Source: Flavobacteriaceae bacterium
Lineage (GTDB): Bacteria > Bacteroidota > Bacteroidia > Flavobacteriales > Flavobacteriaceae
Length of the DNA: 16,526 bases
Direction of reading: 5' to 3'
Assembly: GCA_029238555.1 (NCBI GenBank)
Contig: JAQWFV010000047.1
Coordinates: forward strand, 1-16,526
Position 1 is the first letter of the stretch, and every line of letters starts with the position of its first letter. Below are positions 16,218 to 16,526 of this stretch, piece after piece. The notes under the pieces were generated by a model. The model was not told the DNA's origin and ran no database searches. It was given only the letters and a program-made list of their open reading frames with translations. Both the position numbers and the translations under genes were made by a program.

Positions 16218-16353
16218 CATTTTCTTCAAAGGTTTTACACCAAAAAGTCACATACAAAAGCATTTAATAAAAAAAACACATTCTTTTTCAAAGCCTAATT
16301 GACTGTATAGCAGTACCCTTTTAAAAAAAACAAAAAATTATATGTAATTAGCC

Positions 16354-16383
16354 TTGGAAAATTAATTATTGATAGTATATTTG
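16354..16383 (+). promoter_or_regulatory. tRNA-Lys promoter
   Basis: TTG (16354-16356), 19 bases, TATATTTG (16376-16383). This is a full match to the Bacteroidota promoter, followed by the GC-rich CACCCGC also seen at the left edge of the window. The tRNA starts 31 bases downstream of the -7 box. Confidence 0.8.
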
Positions 16384-16413
16384 CACCCGCTAACAGCAAT
16401 AAAGTTAGTTAAT

Positions 16414-16486
16414 GACCTGGTAGCTCAGTTGGTAGAGCATCTCCCTTTTAAGGAGAGGGTCCTGGGTTCGAGCCCCAGCCCGGTCA
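16414..16486 (+). tRNA. tRNA-Lys (anticodon UUU)
   Basis: A 73-base cloverleaf. The D stem is GCTC/GAGC with loop AGTTGGTA, the anticodon stem TCTCC/GGAGA with loop CTTTTAA and anticodon TTT at 16447-16449, the variable loop GGGTC, and the T stem CTGGG/CCCAG with loop TTCGAGC. The discriminator is A; CCA is not encoded. The acceptor stem GACCTGG/CCCGGTC has one U-C mismatch at the fifth pair. All other pairs are Watson-Crick. Confidence 0.95.
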
Positions 16487-16487
16487 C

Positions 16488-16519
16488 AAAAAAGTTAAGT
16501 CTTGCACTTAACTTTTTTT
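16488..16519 (+). terminator. Terminator of tRNA-Lys
   Basis: AAAAAAGTTAAGT (16488-16500), loop CTTGC, then ACTTAACTTTTTTT (16506-16519): a hairpin ending in seven T residues, starting two bases after the tRNA. The stem is AT-rich and its flanking A run could also let it work in the other direction. Confidence 0.85.
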
Positions 16520-16526
16520 GTTTGCA

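Overview
The window looks like an ordinary core-chromosome stretch of a member of the Bacteroidota, most likely Flavobacteriales. I base this on promoters of the TTG-N19-TAnnTTTG type, AT-rich DNA without clear Shine-Dalgarno sites, a transketolase split into two genes, a lipoprotein joining an FKBP fold to acidic calcium-type repeats, and an LptF/LptG permease encoded next to tgt. The family or genus cannot be fixed from the sequence alone. There are no phage genes, insertion sequences, CRISPR arrays or toxin-antitoxin pairs.

Layout. Bases 1-293 hold an outward promoter at the left edge and the thrS promoter. Bases 294-3508 are the translation operon thrS-infC-rpmI-rplT (+), closed by a strong hairpin terminator. 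A Cof-type HAD phosphatase (+) follows and converges on dnaB (-). Upstream of dnaB on the same strand lie accA, with its own terminator and promoter, and the tightly packed unit tgt - LptF/LptG permease - EamA transporter (all -). From about 10.3 kb, the two transketolase halves (+) run divergently from tgt and end in a terminator. An outer-membrane beta-barrel gene (+) then converges on the FKBP lipoprotein gene (-), with a shared two-way terminator between them. A compact unit of S4-domain protein, TPMT-like methyltransferase and phosphoribosyltransferase (+) faces aroK (-). The right edge carries tRNA-Lys(UUU) with its promoter and terminator.

Functions. Most genes are housekeeping: tRNA charging and modification (thrS, tgt, tRNA-Lys), initiation and ribosome assembly (infC, rpmI, rplT, the S4 protein), replication (dnaB), fatty-acid synthesis (accA), pentose phosphate metabolism (transketolase), aromatic synthesis (aroK) and envelope biogenesis (LptF/G, beta-barrel protein, lipoprotein).

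I found no convincing new multi-gene defence or mobile system. The points that deserve a second look are small: a degenerate 29-bp tandem repeat that begins inside the 3' end of aroK, an AUA start codon for infC, loss of the zinc-binding cysteines in Tgt, an SSB-like acidic tip on DnaB, a mismatch in the tRNA-Lys acceptor stem, promoter elements that coincide with false upstream start codons, and the S4-methyltransferase-phosphoribosyltransferase unit of unknown joint purpose.
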